Counted from the first letter of the stretch, positions 32,341 through 44,429 are shown. The stretch: 64,000 nucleotides of DNA from Sycobia sp. Sy_11 (GCA_018907035.1 JACCIC010000052.1:744001-808000); one strand, 5' to 3'. Numbers and translations: made by a program. The notes: generated by a model from the letters alone, not told the origin.

Positions 32341-32960
32341 GGGAGTGTGCGTGTGCGAATGATAGAATACGAATCTCTTCATAGAAGTCGTACTGGCATA
32401 CCTGGATTTTGTTTCCCACCAGCTATACATAAAATTTCTCGTAGAAGTCATTCAAAAATACCTGGAAATCGCATTCTATCATCCAAACCCGAAACTCTCC
32501 ATAGAAGTTGTCCCGACATACCTGAACATCGTTTTCTATCAACTAAACACGATACTCCCCGTAGAAATTGTCTCGTCATACCTGGACATCGTCTTCTACC
32601 GCCCGAACACGAAATTCTCCGTAGAAGTCGTTCCAAAACACCTGGAAATCGTCTTCTATGATCGGAACATGAAACCCCCCCCCCTATAAGTTGTCCCGAC
32701 ATACCTAAACATTATTTCCTACCAACTAAACACGATAGTCCCAGCAGAAGTCGGCCCGAGAAAGCTAGCATCGCTATCTAACGACTAAACACAATACTCC
32801 CCGTAGAAGTCGTTCGGAAAGACCTAGATATCGTATTTTACTGTCCCAACACGAATCTTTCCATAGAATTTGATTTCCTCGTACTTGGACATCGCATTCT
32901 ATCATCCAAACACACAACTGCGTATAGAAATCGACTTGAGGCAACGGAATATTGTAATCA
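32341..32960. repeat. 60 bp minisatellite, about 10 units
   Basis: The marker CCTGGA/CCTGAA recurs at 32401, 32461, 32521, 32581 and 32641, exactly 60 bp apart, then at ~32704, 32764, 32823, 32884 and 32944 with small indels. Units share blocks like CGTAGAAGTCGTCC and ATCGTCTTCTA. Because 60 is divisible by three, the plus frame 32311-32661 encodes a 20-residue repeat (PGNRILSSKPETLHRS type), and the minus strand also stays open over 32448-32702. No start, signal or homologue suggests a real protein. Confidence 0.85.
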
Positions 32961-33044
32961 ACCGCCCGTACACGCCAATACAATATTACTCGGTAGGAAC
33001 CGTATTTAAAATATGTATATATAATATGTACAATATAATATACA

Positions 33045-33045
33045 T

Positions 33046-33092
<47 letters not shown>
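33045..33092. repeat. (TA)n microsatellite
   Basis: About 23 TA units. The Ile/Tyr open frames across it on both strands are artefacts. Confidence 0.95.
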
Positions 33093-33424
33093 GTTTTATA
33101 TTTCCGTTTTTTCAATTAAATACCGTGAATATTTTCGTAGTGATGTTAACTGAAATTCAAGCAAAATGTTGGTATTCGCATAGCATATTTTTTAAATACG
33201 CGATGGATATTGCCTTTTTATGCAGAAGTAACGTTATATTTCATTTATATATATATAGTTTCGAGGTGGTTGGTAAAGAATCCTATTTTGCCATAATTTC
33301 TTTTGTTCAAACTAAAAAAAAACAGTCTCTTGTCACAATTCTGAATTTAATATAATGTATAAAACAAAAATATAAGTTGTCGTCACAAACTATATTTAGT
33401 ATATTGGTATATAGAACCATTTTA

Positions 33425-33492
33425 TAAGAGAAGGAGAAAGAAAGACAGAAAGAGAGAGAGAAAGAGAGCGAGAGAGAGAGAAAGAGAAAGAT
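33425..33492. repeat. (GA)n-rich tract
   Basis: Interrupted GA/GAAA simple repeat. Confidence 0.85.
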
Positions 33493-33659
33493 TTTCCCAC
33501 ATAAGGGAAAATAAAATTTACAAAAATCAAGATATCCATAAGACGTGAGATTAGTGTCAGATTAGCCTGAAGAGCAAAAAAGATAATACTGACTAACGTC
33601 ACACCTCCTTTAGGATATGAATCCCAAAATTCGATATGAACATTCATTTGAGCTGGCCC

Positions 33660-33912
33660 GGTATTAATACTTTAAGCTGAGTTGATGTTCGTGATTCAAG
33701 ACGCCACCTAATGGTCATTGGCGAAACTAATTGTTAGGACCACTAACTTAATTATTGATGAAAGTAAAATGATTTTCAATAAAAAGCATAGCCTATGTCC
33801 TTTCCAAAATAGTATAGAATCTATATGTCAAATTTCAGAACAATCGGTTCAATAGTTTTTTCGGTTATCGCATACAAACAAAAACACGCTTTGTCTTTAT
33901 AAATTGGTATGA
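33660..33912 (+). repeat. LINE-tail-like dispersed repeat
   Basis: Includes TCAAATTTCAGAACAATCGG, then GCATACAAACAAAAACACG and CTTTATAAATTGG. Such 'aatcggttcaatagttttt...caaacaaacac' strings are typical of 3' ends of insect RTE-like LINEs and derived SINEs. It abuts the right arm of the large inverted repeat. Confidence 0.4.
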
Positions 33913-34760
33913 GATATATTTAAGATTATACACGATTTATTATATGGTCTTTAAAATTGTATACTATAATTTTCAAAATTAAATAAATTATCGAAATTAC
34001 TCTATAATATACATAAGTAATTCAGATAATTTCTTTTTAACAATTTCTTCAATAGATCATTTTATCATAAGTGAGATTATGTCCATAATCACTGTAATAT
34101 TATAAATAAACAAACAGAATACGAAAATGCTACTCCTTAGACCAATCTTTGTGTTAAATCGGTATTACAGGAATTGTTTAAAATATCAATAAGTAACAAT
34201 ACAGAGTAAATTATAATAGATCTAAATGAAAAGTATGCTGTTTAAATGTGAAGAAAACTAGGAATAATGTATGTGATTTATGAATTATATTTAGTATGTA
34301 GTATAAGCTGGTATCAGAGACATTGGTTGATCCACTACGATAACATTAAAATCTACGCCATACTTTAGAATTATTTAAAAATCTAAAACATTTTTTTATT
34401 GATAATGCATATTGTAGAAGCTGGCATGGGAGTTTGGATCTGAATTGCTTTCTGATACTCATGCGCATATTAAATATGTTTTGGCTTAGCATCTGTAATG
34501 ATATAAACGAAAACAACAACATCACATTGGACAAAAGCGTATAACTATATCGATATATATTTATTGTCTACGTCACAGCTTGTGACGTAGGCCAAAGCGC
34601 ACATTAATTTATGCTGACGTAGCTATGACGTTGCGTTCGCGCGTTAGTGTAGCAGTTGAGCCTGTTGAGGGCGCATGTTCCCGGCGCTCGAAAATCGTCG
34701 AGCCTTTCGTATATGACATCGGCAATCTCTCCTTATTATCTCTGCTGGCAGTTTCACATC
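33913..34760. repeat. Right arm of the large inverted repeat
   Basis: Reverse complement of 27735-28578, including the CACGATTTATTATATGG segment at its inner end and CCTTATTATCTCTGCTG near 34731 at its outer end. Similarity stops just beyond 34755. Confidence 0.85.
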
Positions 34761-34929
34761 TGTTTATGACATTTACATGGGGAGTATAGGAAAATGTATT
34801 CCAACATTGCCATATCTACTCATCGGCAACTTAACGAAGGTCTTTCTGAAAAATCGCATAAACAAAGTACCTACATTATCACCGTGGAACTTATATACAT
34901 ATATCGGCCGTTTTTATTTTGATTCAGTT

Positions 34930-35140
34930 ACATTATGGAAGGTAGAAGAAATGAGTCGAAACTCCGCTAAAATCGTATCAAATTAGATGGCAGGACTTCG
35001 GGACAAAATTGGCTGTAAGGCGGCGACACCCTGTGAAGTTGCTCCTTCAAATTCTAATTACTAACTCCGGCTAATTTTTGATAAGCTTTTCCGTAATAAG
35101 CGAGCAGTTTCCACTCCTATCTACTCTCGAGAAATTGCAT
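34930..35140 (+). repeat. Dispersed repeat, copy 1
   Basis: Shares GGCAGGACTTCGGGACA, GGCTGTAAGGCGGCGA and CTCCGGCTAATTTTTGAT with 48307-48670. Copy 2 has ~165 bp extra between the two conserved blocks. Family unknown. Confidence 0.7.
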
Positions 35141-36197
35141 CCTCATACATCCGGTGACTTTTGCATTGCAAATTTACAGATGACACAGAATTTTATAGTC
35201 GATAAATATTGAACATCATTTTTTATTTTCAATTTGTCTTTTGACTATACTTTTCAATTAATTAAAATACTTTTGAATTGCAATTGATTAAAATAAATTT
35301 TCCAACCTTTTGCTAAGCATAACATTCTGAATTAATTCTTTTGAAATGGATACATTTTTCAATCATGTTTTTAATTGATATTCTTTGTTTATTTACGAAT
35401 GAAAAAGTAATTTATTTTGTAGAAATTACAAATAAATAAAATTTGTCAAACTGTATTTTAAATATATAGTTTTTTTATTTTTTAATGCTTTAGAGAGGGA
35501 CAACTTTATTTAAGTAATATATATTATCTTAAAATACTATTTAAAATTGTCTAACATTCATTTGTAAATCGATAAATAGTGTCTTAAGTTGTAACATGAA
35601 ATCCTTCAATCAGAAAAATGCTAAATTGAACAAGTTACCAGTTAACGTGGAATGTATTTGTTTTCTATGTCCATTAAATTTGTAATATATAGAGTTCTAA
35701 TAAGTATTTTTAATTTTGTGAAATAAAACCAATTTCTAGAAAAAAGTTACATAATTGATGACTTAATAGTCTTGTTCTCGTGCCTTTTAATAAAATTAAA
35801 TCGTTAATAACAATATCTATTTTCTTGACATTCCACTCTTCAAATTCATATTAACATTAAAATACATTTAAATATCCTCTGTAGATATATATTTTTTCAA
35901 AATGCAGCAAAATCCCTCCTTACTAAAATGAGGAAATAATTTTAGTAAATTCCCATTTTCTTACTAATACAGATCATTAAAACATAATAATTTAGTGCTG
36001 GTTTTAACATTTGTTAAAATACATTGATGTTATTCAAACTTATCTAGTTATTATTATATAAAAAGGTGTTTCAAATTAATAGCTAATCATATAGAATTTA
36101 TTTTAAGAAATCTTAAATACAGAAGATACAAATAATACAATGCAGAAGTATTTTAATGTATAACTTAGAAGAACAAGTAAACACTTATTTAAGATTT
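35141..36197. other. AT-rich intergenic DNA downstream of SPCS1
   Basis: No gene or transposon domain seen. It forms one side of the TE-poor island around SPCS1. Confidence 0.5.
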
Positions 36198-36203
36198 TTT
36201 ATT
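36198..36203 (-). terminator. Polyadenylation signal of SPCS1
   Basis: AATAAA on the minus strand, 54 bp after the SPCS1 stop codon, in an AT-rich 3' UTR. Confidence 0.55.
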
Positions 36204-36256
36204 ATATTTGATTAATAAATATAAACATTTAAATTAATTATGAGGCATATTTTCCA

Positions 36257-37207
36257 TCATTTATTTTTTTTCTTAACTTTAGTAGATACTTCTACCACTG
36301 ATTTTTGCCAATCCAATGGTTTACGTCGGTACATGGGCCATGGAGGCACTGTAATAACAACTGCTAATATAAATCCAGCTGCAAGTATATAAATTGTTTG
36401 CGAAAATTGTTGTATAATATAACCCCAAATCAGACCAACAATCTATATAATTAAATTAAATACAAAATTAATTATAAAGGGATTAATCAATAAACAGTGT
36501 ATTAAAAAAGAACTTACACCAAATAAAGAAACAATGATTCTCGAAAGTCTTTCAGCTTTACCTTGACCATCATAGTCCTAAAAAATATAATCAGTGTTTA
36601 TTAGCTCTAGTAATAAAAATAATAACAAAAACGATATGTAGTTTTTGTTAGTTGAAAAAAACTTCACATTCAATTTTACATATTCAGTAATAAAAAACAA
36701 TTATTTTACTCTTCAAAACAAATTTCTGAAATTAATGAATTGGAAAATGAATTATATTGAAATATATTATTAAATCATTTTATCAAATTTATTAGTGGTC
36801 ATAATATTAATCAAAATTACATTTGAAAAATTTTGAATAGCGTTACTAAAATACAAAAATCTCTATTAGCTACTATAAGGAAACTATATATTTGAATAGT
36901 CTACTATATCAAGGAAAAGTGGTATGGACTAAACATATGGTAACATTTATAAACTTCTTATATTACAATATGGTGTATATATATATAATGGAAATAACCT
37001 AAGGAAGTTGTTTATAGAATGTTGCCATATGTTGTGTTTAAGGCACTTGCGTCTAATATAATGTATGAAAATATATTATTCATATATATGTATTCCTAGA
37101 TACATGTGCGTATGAATATTATAATTCATATATTTCTTAAAACATAATTTCTATATACGTACCATATGCGTAGGTATATTATTAAAATATTCTATAATTG
37201 AATCCAT
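36257..37207 (-). CDS. Spase12: Signal peptidase complex subunit 1 (SPCS1), 3 exons
   Basis: Exons on the minus strand are 37207-37163, 36577-36518 and 36442-36257, joined by introns of 585 and 75 bp with GT-AG ends (donors GTACGT and GTAAGT; acceptors TTTTTTAG and ATATAG). They encode 96 residues starting MDSIIEYFNNIPTHM. The core DYDGQGKAERLSRIIVSLFG, the segments about 28-47 and 51-67 that look like two membrane spans, and PPWPMYRRKPLDW at 68-80 are hallmarks of SPCS1 (SPC12 family). The protein is a small ER-membrane subunit that helps the signal peptidase complex with substrate handling. The Lys-rich C-terminus ends KKNK, a KKXX-type ER retrieval pattern. Length and exon phase (all phase 0) look intact. 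This is the only convincing host gene in the window. Confidence 0.93.
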
Positions 37208-37506
37208 ACTTTACAAAGAAAATGCAAACATATTAGAAATAATTCTATTAAATCTCTTTAAATATCATTCTAACTAGTAAAGTAGTAGAATATTAACTAG
37301 TACAGTACTGCGTTCAAGACCGGCACTGGTCTATAAACATTTTACTGCTTACTTATAAGAGTATTCGATACCTCTGAAGGAAGTTAGAATCGATCGCAGC
37401 GACTTCCAGAGAAATTAATTATGGTTGTTCTCAGAACTAAACAGAATGTTCTGCACTAGCGACTTTAAAGGGACGTAGTTTATTATAATTTTTAGAAGTG
37501 CAGATA

Positions 37507-37566
<60 letters not shown>

Positions 37567-38280
37567 TTGCACAGGCTTGTATAGAAGCCTAGTATAATGT
37601 ATACATATATATATAGTATTCCAGCTCTGCTGAGATTTGAGAAATATTATTCCAATCTTTTCAAAAAGACAAAGAGTCCAAACATTTCCTAATGAGTAAT
37701 TTATAGAATGTACCTATTGCTATACTTGTAATGATTTCACTCACTTAATTTTGCTAAAAATTTGTGTTTATGTATTTTAAGTTGCTGATTACGAATATTA
37801 GATTGGCTATTTGTATATTTTGAAATTTCATTGGTTGAATTAGAAAAAATCCATAAAAATGCTCGTTTCACAAATTTTTTCAGAAACGATTAGACATATC
37901 ATAAAATATTTTTAATGAAATTTGTACATTTTTTAAAAATATATCTTTTTTATTCTAACAATTTTCCCCATAAAAACTAAATGAAAGGTAACATCCAATT
38001 TTGGTATCGACTAATTCAAAGTCTATTCAAATTATATGGTAGTAAATTAATTTCTCTACAAGTATAAAAAAGAGTATTTGTGCGTGTCGACAGGGTATGA
38101 AAAATATAAAGTTTTAGTAAAGAAACATCTGATCTATTGGAGGAGCAAATTAATCTGCGACTCCGGAAAACTGTTCCACGCAGCTCTAATGTATCTTTCA
38201 CTAAATTTGCCACATACAAAAACATGTATAAAAAATATTACTCAGTTGTTTGGAAAAATTCAGAATACTTTCTATATATA
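37208..38280. other. Upstream region of SPCS1 with (TA)n at 37506-37562
   Basis: The promoter and 5' UTR of SPCS1 should lie just right of 37207, but no TATA or initiator stands out in the AT-rich background. A ~28-unit TA run lies at 37506-37562. The frame 38078-38314 has no recognisable domain. Confidence 0.45.
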
Positions 38281-38282
38281 TA

Positions 38283-39566
38283 TTAGGTGTACCAATCAAT
38301 TTCCGTCGTTTTGAAAAGATGGAGCTAACGATAAGATAACATCGAAATTGTCAGCTGTAAAAAGTCGTATAGCATATGTTGACATCTGGAAACAGTATAA
38401 CTTTTTAATAAATTTGACCTATTGGTAGCATCACTTAGTTTTCATCGTGTTAAGATGTTAAGTTTTGAGCCAAGTAAGCATCATTTGCGAGAATTGTTAA
38501 TTTACTTCTTTCATTTAAAGCAATCTGCAGCTGAAGCACATCGGCTACTCATAGAAGTATATAGTAATGTTAATTTGAGTGAGACAAGTTGTCGGGAGTG
38601 GTTCCAAAAATTTAAAAGTGGTGATTTTGACGTGGAGAACAAAACACGCAGTGAAAGGCCCAAAGTGTATGTTGACACAGAATTGGAAGGTTTACTGAAG
38701 GAAGATCTGTGCCAAACGCAAGGAGAACTTACACAAGAGTTAGGAATGACTCAGCAAGCTATTTCACAACGTCTCAAAACCCTGGGCATGGTTCAAAAGC
38801 AAGGAAATTGAGTCCTTACGAACTGAAGCTAAGAGATGTCATGCGTCGCTTATTCGCTTGCAAGCAATAGCTCAAAAGGCGAAATTGCAAACGATTTCTA
38901 CATCGAATAGTGACAGGAGACAAAAAATGGATTCACTACAACAACCCAAAGCATAGGAAGTCACGGGGTAAGCCCGGGCATGCCTCTACTTCGATGGCCA
39001 AGCCAAGCATTCATGGCAAGAGGCTAATGCTGTGCCTTTGGTGGGATCAGCTTCGAGTAATCTATTAAAAACTACTCCGCCATAACCAAACCATCACCGG
39101 AGAACGTTACCAACAACGACTGATGCAATTGAACCGAGTATTGAAGATTAAACGTCCACAATATGTCAAAAGGTACGATAAAGTCATTTTTCAGCATAAC
39201 AACGCTCGGTTACATATTGCAAAAATCGTAAAGGAAACTTTAGAAGCACTGAATTGGGACATCCTACCCCACCCGTCGTATTCACCAGACATTGCTCCTT
39301 CAGACTACCACCTATTCCCGTCGATGACTCATGGTTTGGCTGAGCAGCACTTCACTTCTTACGAAGAATTGAAGAAATGGGTCGATTCGTAGATTGCCTA
39401 AAAAGAAGAGCAATTTTTTAGACGGGGTATCCACTTGCTGCCCGAAAGATGGTCAAAAGCAGTAGAAAGTGATGGGCAATATTTTGAATGACATTATTTG
39501 TACCTTTTTTTACAATAAATTCTTATTTCTTTATAAAAAACGGCGGAAACTTATTTGTGCACCGAA
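38283..39566 (+). mobile_element. Mariner transposon M1, inactive
   Basis: 5' terminal repeat TTAGGTGTACCAATCAATTT at 38283; the 3' end reads ...AAGTTTCCGCCG on the complement and closes at ACCGAA (39566). TA flanks both ends (38281-38282 and 39567-39568), the mariner target duplication. Length ~1.28 kb, normal for the family. It inserted in a TA-repeat tract. Confidence 0.9.
38455..39491 (+). pseudogene. Transposase of M1
   Basis: ATG 38455 opens the DNA-binding half: FEPSKHHLRELLIYFFHLKQ, AAEAHRLL, WFQKFKSGDFDVE and LGMTQQAISQRLKTLGM, ending at a TGA near 38809. The catalytic half is broken by further shifts; ORF 39123-39392 holds HNNARLH, where the second catalytic Asp of HDNARPH is Asn, and YSPDIAPSDYHLF with the third Asp. 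The frame ends QYFE then TGA at 39489. Mauritiana-like mariner by motif style. Confidence 0.85.
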
Positions 39567-39574
39567 TATATATA

Positions 39575-40836
39575 TTAGGTGTACAACTTTGCTTCCGCCG
39601 TTTTTTCTGAATTTATTGTAAAAAACTGGTTATACATTTATAATTCAAAGTATCGTCCATTGCTAGTCACTATTATCCCCCATCATTCGGGCAGCATGCA
39701 AATCCTGCGTTCAAAACACTGGTGATCTTTTGAAGTGATCGACGAATCGATCCAATTTTTTACTTCATCATAAGAGCGGAAGTACTGGTCATTCAGGCTA
39801 GGTGCCATTGATGGGAACAAGTGATAATCTGAGGGAGCAACGTATGGAGAATAAGGCGGGTGGGGTAGAATTTTCCATTTCAACGATTCCAAGTATGACC
39901 ACTTTAGCAACATGGCATCGAGCATTGTCATGCTGTATATTCTTTTCACGTTTATCATTGTATTGCGGCTATTTGTCTTTCAATACTTGGCGCAAATACA
40001 TTAATTGCATTCGACAACAATCGCTTGTAATTGCTTCAGTCTGTTTTAACAACTAATAATACACTCCGCCGATCTGGTCCCACTAAATACTGAATTTGAC
40101 CATGGAACCGTAAATATTCGGTTTAGTCATCGACATGGAAGCATGACCGGGATATTCCCATGATTTTTAGTGCTTGGGATTATCGTAATGAACCCATTTT
40201 TTGTCCTCAGTCACAATCCGACGCAAAAATTCCTTCCCTCTTTGCCTTGCAAGCAGCTGTTTGCAAGCAAACAAACGCTATTCAACATCTTTCGGCTTGA
40301 ACTCGTACGGTGTCCAATTTCCTTGTTTATGAATCATTTCCTTAACTTTCAGCCGTTTTGAAATAGCTTATTACGTCACTGCCAATGATTCTATCAATTC
40401 TTGTTGCATTTGACGCGTGTCTTGATCAAATAATGCCTCCAATCCGGCATCTTCGAAAACCTTCTCTCTTCCACCGCGACGCTGGATTTCGATGTGAAAA
40501 TCACCGTTCTTAATGCGTCAAAACCACTCTCGGCACGTTCATTCATAAATAGCGACCTCAGTAAATGTATTTGAAAGCAGACAATGAACTTCAGCCGCAG
40601 ATTTCTTTATATTAAAGCAGAAAATCAAAACCTCCCGCAAATAACGATAATTTCGATCGTAAGCTAACATGTTTAATCGAAAATAACTTTATGATGCAAA
40701 AACAAATCAACTAATATTTCGTTGACATTCTGTTTACATATACCTAAGCTTATTATGACATCTACGATCTATTTATTTCAACCACTTACCATTAGACAGC
40801 CATCTACTGCCAAACGTCGGAAGCAAAGTTGTATAC

Positions 40837-40840
<4 letters not shown>
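39575..40840 (-). mobile_element. Mariner transposon M2, inactive, tail-to-tail with M1
   Basis: Terminal repeats TTAGGTGTACAACTTTGCTT at 39575 and, complemented, TTAGGTATACAACTTTGCTT ending at 40840. TA lies at 39573-39574 and 40841-40842. Only TATATATA (39567-39574) separates it from M1, and a TA microsatellite continues on its right side. Confidence 0.9.
39638..40670 (-). pseudogene. Transposase of M2
   Basis: Start ATG at 40670 (minus). Frame pieces include LIFCFNIKKSAAEVHCLL, GDFHIE, ISKRLKV, RRIVTEDKKWVHYDNPKH (first catalytic site, with Asp kept), QHDNARCHVAK (second Asp kept) and YSPYVAPSDYHLFPSM (third Asp kept, SPD to SPY nearby). At least eight stops and a frameshift. End near 39638. 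Confidence 0.85.

Positions 40841-40878
<38 letters not shown>
40841..40878. repeat. (TA)n microsatellite at the end of M2
   Basis: TA run that continues the insertion site of M1 and M2. Confidence 0.95.
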
Positions 40879-40881
<3 letters not shown>

Positions 40882-41273
40882 GTATAATTAAGACAATTTT
40901 AAATCTTATAATAAATAATTATATTGTAATCTAAAAATAGATTCTTTAATTATCAAAAATTATTTGATTTAGAAAAAAAAAGAATAATATTTATGATGTG
41001 AAACCTTTCGTAAAGTATTTTATTGTTAATTATAGATAAATTTAATATGAAACATTTCTTCGTGTATCATTAACAATTCTTTAAATTTATGATTTTTCAG
41101 TCGCTAAATATACACGCTAAATGAATATACAATTTTTTAAGTGAAATAAAGAGTAAACTGCCTAAAAGTGCTCATAACCAATTTTTTTGAAATTTTTTTA
41201 CATTTATGTCTTCTGGAATACTGCTTATGAATATCATACTAGGTTTTTTCAAATTTAATTTTCCAGTAAAATA
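40879..41273. other. AT-rich spacer
   Basis: No coding or repeat signal beyond A/T runs. Confidence 0.5.
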
Positions 41274-42585
41274 TTAGATGTACAAACAAGTTTCCAGCAT
41301 CTGTTAAAACATGACGTCACCAGTAGATCCCGGGTAGAAATATCAAACCTCATGTGTTATATTTGTAGGCCGTGTATCTGTTAACAACTTTACAGCATTA
41401 TATTTGAGCATTTTTTCGGTTTCGTTTATTTTATCGAGCCAAATCATGGTAAGTTTCCAGCCAAATAAACGTCCTTTGCAGGAAGTGCTGCTTCTATTCT
41501 TTAATATGAGGAAAAATGTGGCTGAAGCCTACCGTTTGCTTGTGAAAACTTATAGGGTGGAATGTATTAGTGTATAGACGTCCCATGAGTGGTAAAAAAG
41601 GTTCTAAAGTGGTAATTTTAAAGTTGAAGGTAAGGATCGCTCCGGAAAGCTAAAAAGTTTTGAGAACGAGGAATTAGACGCATAGTTGGTTCAGGATCCA
41701 TGTCAGATTCAAGAAGTACTTTCTGCATTATTCGAGGTCACGTAACAAACCGTTTTCCTGCGGCTAAGAGCAATGGGATTCTTTAAAAAGATTTGAACCG
41801 GGTTCCGTACTAACTGAAGTCGAGAAACGTCGAACGGCAATTTTACATGTCGGAAATGTTGATGTAATGATAGAAAAATAGATAATCTTTGCATTGTATT
41901 GTCACTGGTAATTAAAACTGAATTTATTATCATAATCTTAACGCAGAAAATCGTATACAAAACTCGGCGAAACCACCCATTCGACGCCAAAATGAAATAT
42001 TTACGCAAATAACGTCATGCTCTGCATATGGTGGGATTAAAAGGGTGTCGTATACTACAAATTGCTTTCGAGTGGTCAAACCATCAAAGGAGCATTATAT
42101 CGAATCCAACGTTTGAAACGAACGTTAAATTAAATAACGAACCATTCATGTGAAACGAGCATTAAATGAAAAACGGACAGCATGTGAGACCAGGCATGAG
42201 TCCATTCTTTTTCATCATGATAATGCTCAGCCGTATGTTGCGGTTTGATCAAAAACTATTTGGAGAATAGTGGAACAGAAATTCTGCCTCACCCGTCTTA
42301 CAGTCCAGACCTGGCACTATCTAACTACCACTTGTTTCGATAAATGCAGAACGCTCTTATGGGAATCAGTTTAAGTTAAGTTAAAGGAATAAAAATTAGC
42401 TCGATATGCTCTTGAGCTCGAAAGACAAGAAACTCTTTTAGTCTGAGATTCATAAATTAACAGAAAGGTGGGAAAAAGAAATAGCTTCTAATGGAGGATA
42501 TTTTGAATAAAGGATATATAACCACGTTTTTATAATAAAATCTCACATTTTTAAAAAAACGCTGAAAATGTATTTGTACACCCAG
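41274..42585 (+). mobile_element. Mariner transposon M3, inactive
   Basis: 5' end TTAGATGTACAAACAAGTTT at 41274; the 3' end on the complement reads CTGGGTGTACAAATACATTT and closes at 42585. TA at 41272-41273 and 42586-42587. The ends are more diverged than in M1 or M2, so this is an older copy. Confidence 0.8.
41446..42510 (+). pseudogene. Transposase of M3
   Basis: ATG 41446: VSFQPNKRPLQEVLLLFFN, VAEAYRLLVKTY, then several stops, SGNFKVEGKDRSGK, CQIQEVLSALFEVT and LRAMGF. The distal half keeps fragments such as SYSPDLALSNYHLFR (~42296-42340), where the usual APSD reads ALSN and the third catalytic Asp is lost. The frame ends GGYFE, TAA at 42508-42510. Heavily decayed. Confidence 0.75.
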
Positions 42586-43424
42586 TACATAAAAATCCAT
42601 AAAAATGATGACGTTTGGAATTAATGTCGGAAAATAAAAAAAATCATCAAAATAAAATTTTTAACAAACATTTTAGATTTCATCAAGAGACACTTCCTTT
42701 GTTCTATGAATTTTGTTTTCAATACGAGCTATATTTTTGGAGAAAAAATGAACTATTCCGTCTCCGTTTTCCCTGAAAATTGACTTATATATTTGTATTT
42801 TTAAATACAATGTAATTTTTAACGCAGATAAAATTTTCACATCCAACACCAAAAATGTTAAAGGGTTTTTTTAAATTATCGTATTATATAATAAGAAAAT
42901 GTTTTAATAATTTTGAAAACAAATATTATATAAATCATTATAATACTTCTTTTTTGTTCTATGAATTTGTTTTGTACAACTAGTTATTCATAAAAAAATG
43001 CGTTCTGAGAAAGGTTTCTGTATTAAGTATTTGGAGAACGGAACGTAAACACGCTGTTCCAAAAACGCTGTTTTTAAAAACTTTATAGAACAAAAAAGAT
43101 ATAGTTTCATGAGATGTTCAACTGCAGTTTGGATATGTTTGTTTAACTTTTCATATTTTTCAAGATAAATGCTGAAAACCATCGTTGTAATATATGTTTG
43201 TACTGATTTCGCCATGAAAATTCAATTTCTGTACCTTAATAAACGTAAGTTTAAAAATGTTCGAACAGCATATATCATTTCAAGTTTTATAAAAACGCGA
43301 ATTAATTTAAAATTTCACAAATAATCCAAGTTCTCAATAAATAAATAAAAAAAATTGAATTTCAAACATAAATTGTTTTTAAAATGCATTTTAAAACCTT
43401 GCAAGCAAAATTGTGTTTTAATTT

Positions 43425-43478
<54 letters not shown>

Positions 43479-44039
43479 GCCTATACAATCTACTATTTAT
43501 ATCATTTTCATGAAATATATTTTTTGCCAAGCGTGTGGACAACCTGCACTATTATCAACTTGAATTAAAAATTATTTATTTAATCAGTTGAATCATTATT
43601 TAAATAAACTTATATTTAAAAATTTCAATTATCAAAATGTGATCTTTTTTCCTCTGTTAATAAAAAGAAAAGTGTAAACCGTAATGAATTTTATCAATTG
43701 AAATCAATTTGAATAAATACAAAGGGAAAGTAAAAGATACGTTCACATGTTCAATTTCTTTGATGTTGTAAAAAAGCTCAGTTGCCAAAACCCTATTTTC
43801 TTTCGTCATGATTACCCGGCATTATTATTTGCGAAAAAAGGATCGAAAGCTATATTCGTTGTAAAAAACAAAACATTGTAAGGAATATTTGTAGAATTAT
43901 ATTTTTGGATTATCACAGTGACTTTTAGAAGAAGTGGAATTTAAATCGCTAATATACTATAATGAAGATTATTAAAAATGATCAGAGGAAGTACGAGAAA
44001 CTTAAAAACATATTCAAAATAAAATTTGTAGATCTATAT

Positions 44040-44100
<61 letters not shown>

Positions 44101-44429
44101 TAGATTCCTAACCTATAGACACTGCTATGGCTTATAAAGTTTTACGATCAGAAGGGTTCCCACTCAGTGCATTTTTTTCGAAAATAAAAGATCCATAGTA
44201 AAAATATCTAAAATAGAAATATGTGTTTTTGTAGATATAAAACTTTTATTTAAAAAATCTTGTCAAACTCTCAAACATATTCAACATAACATAATGTTTA
44301 TTCATTTAAGTAGTGTTTGTGTATTTGACCATGAAAATTCAACCTATTTCAAAAACCATAACCATATTCCTGCAAAAAACAAATACGCCAGAAATATCGG
44401 ATTACAATTAAGTTTCGAGCGTTTTTTAA
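42586..44429. other. AT-rich region with (TA)n at 43428-43470 and 44047-44094
   Basis: Two long TA runs are the only clear features. The minus frame 42988-43215 shows no recognisable domain and is probably chance. Confidence 0.5.

Noticed and set aside
32311..32661. A 20-residue repeat protein gene
   Set aside because: No plausible start context, no splice signals, both strands open, and the array loses frame after five units.
34346..34534. 62-codon minus-strand frame
   Set aside because: It lies within the right arm of the large inverted repeat, and the equivalent left-arm frame at 28.0-28.2 kb is broken by stops.
38422..38454. Upstream ATG at 38422 as the M1 transposase start
   Set aside because: The conserved mariner N-terminus begins at the ATG at 38455; the extra residues are 5' UTR.
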